Part shown: piece after piece, positions 5,887 to 6,665 of the stretch
Layout of the letters: each line of letters starts with the position of its first letter
Position numbering within the stretch: the first letter of the stretch is position 1
NCBI GenBank assembly: GCA_018224505.1
Contig: JAGTVD010000144.1
Span: forward strand, 1-6,665
DNA from: Desulfatitalea sp.
Lineage (GTDB): Bacteria > Desulfobacterota > Desulfobacteria > Desulfobacterales > Desulfosarcinaceae
Direction of reading: 5' to 3'
DNA length: 6,665 nt
Made by a program: the position numbers and the translations under genes
Notes under the pieces: model-generated
The model's database searches: none
Told to the model about the DNA's origin: nothing
Seen by the model: only the letters and a program-made list of their open reading frames with translations

Positions 5887-6665
5887 ATGAAACCCATCGT
5901 CGCCATCATCGGTCGTCCCAATGTGGGTAAATCGACCTTGTTCAACCGCATTATTCGCCGCCGGGAGGCCATTGTGGACAACCTGCCGGGGGTGACCCGG
6001 GACCGGCTTTACGGGGAGGCGGTGTGGGACGAGCGCGCTTTTCTGGTGGTGGATACCGGTGGTTTCGTCAGTGGCGATGAAGATCCCTTCGCCCCCCACA
6101 TCCGGCGCCAGGTGGAGCAGGCGGTGACCGAATCGGACGCCGTGGTGCTGGTGCTCGATGGCCGGCAGGGACTCTCCCCCTTCGACCGCGATTTGACCCA
6201 GAGGCTGCGCAGTGTGCGGCAGCCGGTTTTTTACGTGGTCAACAAAATCGACGGCCTGGCCCACGAGGAGTTGCTGCACGATTTCTACGCCCTGGGATTG
6301 GAACCGCTCTATTCCCTCTCCGCCGAACATGGATATGGGGTGCCCGACTTCCTGGATGCCCTGCTGGCGGCGCTGCCCGTCCAGGAGGAGCAACCGGTTG
6401 CGGCCGATCCGGATGAGGTACGGGTGGCCGTGGTGGGACGGCCCAATGCCGGTAAGTCCTCTTTGATCAACCGTCTGTTGGGCCAGGAGCGGCTGGTGGT
6501 CAGCGAAGTGGCCGGCACCACGCGGGATGCAGTGGATTCCCTGCTCGAGCACCAGGGGCGGACCTACCGGTTCATCGACACGGCCGGCATCCGGCGCAAG
6601 GCCAAGGTGGATCTGAAACTGGAGAAGTTTTCGATCATCCGGGCGCTTCAGAGCCTGGAGGCGTG
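5887..6665 (+). CDS. der: Ribosome assembly GTPase Der (EngA), partial (3' end outside window)
   Basis: Essential GTPase with two tandem G domains that acts in maturation of the 50S ribosomal subunit. The window holds 259 codons plus 2 nt, open to the edge; the family usually has about 440-490 residues. G domain 1: GRPNVGKST (residues 9-17), GVTRD (35-39), DTGG (56-59), NKID (119-122), SAEHGYG (145-151). G domain 2: GRPNAGKSS (184-192), AGTTRD (209-214), DTAG (231-234), followed by IRRK. The remaining G4 and G5 motifs of domain 2 and the KH-like C-terminal domain are beyond the edge. The ATG at 5887 gives the standard family N-terminus (MKPIVAIIGRPNVGKS). Its Shine-Dalgarno is poor, with only GGA at 5872-5874, 12 nt away. 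The frame stays open upstream to an ATG at 5767. It is divergent from the transaminase gene. Confidence 0.97.
   Translation, partial: MKPIVAIIGRPNVGKSTLFNRIIRRREAIVDNLPGVTRDRLYGEAVWDERAFLVVDTGGFVSGDEDPFAPHIRRQVEQAVTESDAVVLVLDGRQGLSPFDRDLTQRLRSVRQPVFYVVNKIDGLAHEELLHDFYALGLEPLYSLSAEHGYGVPDFLDALLAALPVQEEQPVAADPDEVRVAVVGRPNAGKSSLINRLLGQERLVVSEVAGTTRDAVDSLLEHQGRTYRFIDTAGIRRKAKVDLKLEKFSIIRALQSLEA

Noticed and set aside
5749..6552. Open frame of 267 codons on the minus strand
   Set aside because: It lies opposite the well-supported der gene and its product shows no recognisable motif; GC-rich coding DNA commonly gives long antisense frames.
1..6665. CRISPR array, insertion sequence, phage or toxin-antitoxin system
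   Set aside because: No regularly spaced repeats of 20 bp or more, no transposase or integrase motifs, and no small toxin-antitoxin pair are visible on either strand.

Overview
The window is an ordinary-looking stretch of a GC-rich bacterial chromosome. The gene content (a UvrA, a NylA-like amidase, a QueG-like iron-sulfur protein of the kind common in strict anaerobes, a D-amino acid transaminase and Der) and the protein style suggest a sulfate-reducer-like Desulfobacterota (former Deltaproteobacteria, Desulfosarcina-like). That placement is an impression from family recall, not from an alignment.

Layout: (1) positions 1-1799, plus strand, carry the C-terminal two thirds of uvrA, the damage-recognition ATPase of nucleotide excision repair. 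(2) A spacer of about 210 bp holds a perfect 10-bp inverted repeat and a candidate promoter. (3) Positions 2010-3446, plus strand, encode an amidase-signature hydrolase close to 6-aminohexanoate-cyclic-dimer hydrolases. (4) A 122-bp spacer holds three tandem 7-bp units and a stem-loop. (5) Positions 3569-4435 and 4442-4843, plus strand, are a probable two-gene operon: a QueG-like 4Fe-4S protein and a small VOC (glyoxalase/dioxygenase superfamily) protein, 6 bp apart. (6) Positions 4864-5709, minus strand, encode a D-amino acid transaminase converging on the VOC gene, with only 20 bp between the stop codons. (7) A 177-bp divergent promoter region follows. (8) From 5887 on the plus strand starts the double-GTPase ribosome assembly factor der, cut by the window end before its KH-like domain.

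The genes do not form one evident pathway. uvrA and der are housekeeping genes. The amidase, Fe-S protein and VOC protein form a co-directional accessory block that might act together, but nothing in the sequence proves it. I see no tRNA, rRNA, CRISPR array, transposase or prophage gene, and no convincing sign of an undescribed system. The points most worth a second look are the unusual cysteine pattern of the Fe-S protein, the NylA-like amidase, the structured spacer at 3464-3543 and the poorly marked start of der.
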